Part shown: one piece after another, positions 24,229 to 25,235 of the stretch | Layout of the letters: each line of letters opens with the position of its first letter | Numbering within the stretch: position 1 is the stretch's first letter | DNA from: CAYLYM01 sp964387645 | GTDB taxonomy: Bacteria > Calditrichota > Calditrichia > RBG-13-44-9 | DNA length: 25,235 bases | Reading direction: 5' to 3' | NCBI GenBank assembly: GCA_964387645.1 | Contig: CAYLYM010000054.1 | Span: forward strand, 1 to 25,235 | Translations under genes and position numbers: made by a program | The notes under the pieces: model-generated | What the model saw: only the letters and a program-made list of their open reading frames with translations | Told to the model about the DNA's origin: nothing | Databases searched by the model: none

Positions 24229-25235
24229 TCAGGTTGACGAACGGATTACTAGTTGTGATTTTAACACTATCTGTTTTGGTGGTAAAAAACGACCTTGTTT
24301 TTTACTCTCAATCTCGTCAATAAGTATTTCAATAGCCTTCTGTCCCATTTCAAAAGGAAATTGATTCACCGTGGTAATCGGTTCTCCTAAAAGGGCCGTT
24401 TCCACATTATCGCCGAAACCTGCCAGAGCAACATCCTCAGGGATTGTTAAATTTTTTTCCAGTATAGCACGTCCTGCACCTAGCGCTACCAGATCGTTGA
24501 AGCAGAATACAGCATCAATTTCAATATTCTGTTCTAATACCTCTTTCAATGCATGATAACCAGCTTTATCATCAATTTTGCAAGGAACAATTAATTCCTG
24601 ATAATTTCCAGAATCGACGTATTGCAATGCTTCTTTGTAACCTTTATAACGGCGTTTGGCTATGATGGGAATTTCGGTTGGACCAAGATAAGCAATGCGC
24701 CGTCTGCCAGTTTGGATCAAATATTCCACCATCTCAAAAGCAGCCTTGCGATCATCGATGGTTACCGAGCTTAAATTTAATCCTTCCCAGGCGCGGTCAT
24801 AGAAAACAATGGGCATTCCCTGATCGTGTAACCTCTTTAAAAAAGTAACATCTGTAGTCTCCTGTGAGAGAGAGATGGCGATACCATCTACCGGAAATGA
24901 AGCCAGGTACTCCAGACTACGCCGTTCATTGGCGGCATTTTCATCACTTATCATCAAAAAGACCTCATATCCCCTTTCACGGGCTTTTTGATAAAATCCC
25001 CGAATAACCAGCGAATGAAAAGAAGTGGTGATTTCAGGAACAATAGCCCCAATAGCAAATGTTCGCTGTTGTCTCAAGCTACGAGCAATCAGATTTGGAC
25101 GGTAGCCCATTCTGGCAGCGGTTTTCTTTACTCGTTCTTTTGTAGCTTCCGAAACGTCACTCTCGTCCCGCAAAGCCTTAGATACTGTGGCTGGTTTAAT
25201 TCCTAATATATCAGCAATTGTTTTTAGAGTAACTG
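24229..25235 (-). CDS. LacI-family transcriptional regulator (N-terminus off window)
   Basis: The frame stays open to the right edge and the gene continues beyond it. The conceptual TTG at 25173 is not the start, because the codons above it encode the rest of a LacI helix-turn-helix (VTLKTIADILGIKPATVSKAL). The hinge region (YRPNLIARSLR) follows, then a periplasmic-binding-protein-like effector domain (IGAIVPEITTSFHSLVIRGF; VDGIAISLSQ; VFCFNDLVALGAG; DVALAGFGDN). Such proteins repress or activate sugar-use genes and respond to a sugar or sugar phosphate. Its position directly above fucU and the same-strand locus makes it the likely local regulator. The ligand and operator cannot be read from this window. 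Only the first residues of the DNA-binding domain are missing. Confidence 0.93.
   Translation of the reverse strand, partial: VTLKTIADILGIKPATVSKALRDESDVSEATKERVKKTAARMGYRPNLIARSLRQQRTFAIGAIVPEITTSFHSLVIRGFYQKARERGYEVFLMISDENAANERRSLEYLASFPVDGIAISLSQETTDVTFLKRLHDQGMPIVFYDRAWEGLNLSSVTIDDRKAAFEMVEYLIQTGRRRIAYLGPTEIPIIAKRRYKGYKEALQYVDSGNYQELIVPCKIDDKAGYHALKEVLEQNIEIDAVFCFNDLVALGAGRAILEKNLTIPEDVALAGFGDNVETALLGEPITTVNQFPFEMGQKAIEILIDEIESKKQGRFLPPKQIVLKSQLVIRSST

Noticed and set aside
25171..25173. TTG as the start of the LacI-family gene
   Set aside because: The codons upstream continue the conserved helix-turn-helix in frame to the window edge, so the gene starts outside the window.
1..25235. 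tRNA, rRNA, CRISPR arrays, insertion sequences, phage attachment sites and replication origins
   Set aside because: None was seen on reading both strands: no regularly spaced repeats, no transposase or integrase frames, and no cloverleaf-like conserved arms.

Overview
The window is a 25 kb stretch of an AT-rich bacterial genome holding 15 protein genes, 14 on the minus strand and one on the plus strand. It reads as a locus for breaking down a sulfated polysaccharide that contains 6-deoxy-hexoses. The evidence is three Cys-type sulfatases with Tat signals, a radical-SAM sulfatase maturase, a GH95 (alpha-L-fucosidase/galactosidase family) lipoprotein, two parallel beta-helix proteins (GH28-like and pectate-lyase-like), a putative TIM-barrel glycosidase, L-rhamnose isomerase (RhaA), an L-fucose mutarotase-like protein (FucU) and a LacI-type repressor. 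No SusC/SusD or other transporter gene is present. Secreted lipoproteins, RR-x-FLK Tat sulfatases, strong Shine-Dalgarno sequences, a LacI regulator and a dispersed repeat of the GTCATCCTGA...GTCGAAGAATC type suggest a member of the wider FCB group (for example a Calditrichota/KSB1-like lineage). The phylum is an inference and is not certain.

Layout, following minus-strand transcription from right to left. (1) 25235-23667: LacI-family regulator (its N-terminus lies off the right edge) and fucU. (2) 23520-20492: a parvulin, the anaerobic sulfatase maturase with a SEC-C tail, and an M48 metallopeptidase. These look like a cytoplasmic protein-maturation cassette and end at a weak intrinsic terminator (about 20414-20434). 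(3) 20270-14673: PhoD-like phosphatase lipoprotein, sulfatase 3 and rhaA, closed by a hairpin/T-tract terminator. (4) 14340-10156: GH95 and sulfatase 2, followed by a perfect 12-bp hairpin. (5) 9918-8920: the only plus-strand gene, a secreted xylose-isomerase-like TIM barrel, convergent with (4) and divergent from (6). (6) 8391-5352: sulfatase 1 and a pectate-lyase-fold protein. (7) 4954-1: putative TIM-barrel glycosidase, a metallophosphoesterase with PepSY-like repeats, and a GH28-like protein that runs off the left edge. The genes of (7) are separated by long AT-rich spacers and probably have their own promoters.

Working model (inference). Beta-helix enzymes and glycosidases cut the polymer outside the cytoplasm. 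The sulfatases, activated in the cytoplasm by the maturase and exported folded through Tat, remove sulfate. GH95 releases terminal L-fucose or L-galactose type residues. FucU and RhaA feed the released deoxy-sugars into catabolism, under a LacI-type sugar-responsive regulator. The two phosphoesterases and the secreted isomerase-like protein are the least expected members.

Four gene starts are worth noting. The LacI frame stays open through the right edge. The PhoD-like gene, sulfatase 3 and fucU each have an internal ATG with a well-placed Shine-Dalgarno sequence that is preferred over the longest possible frame.
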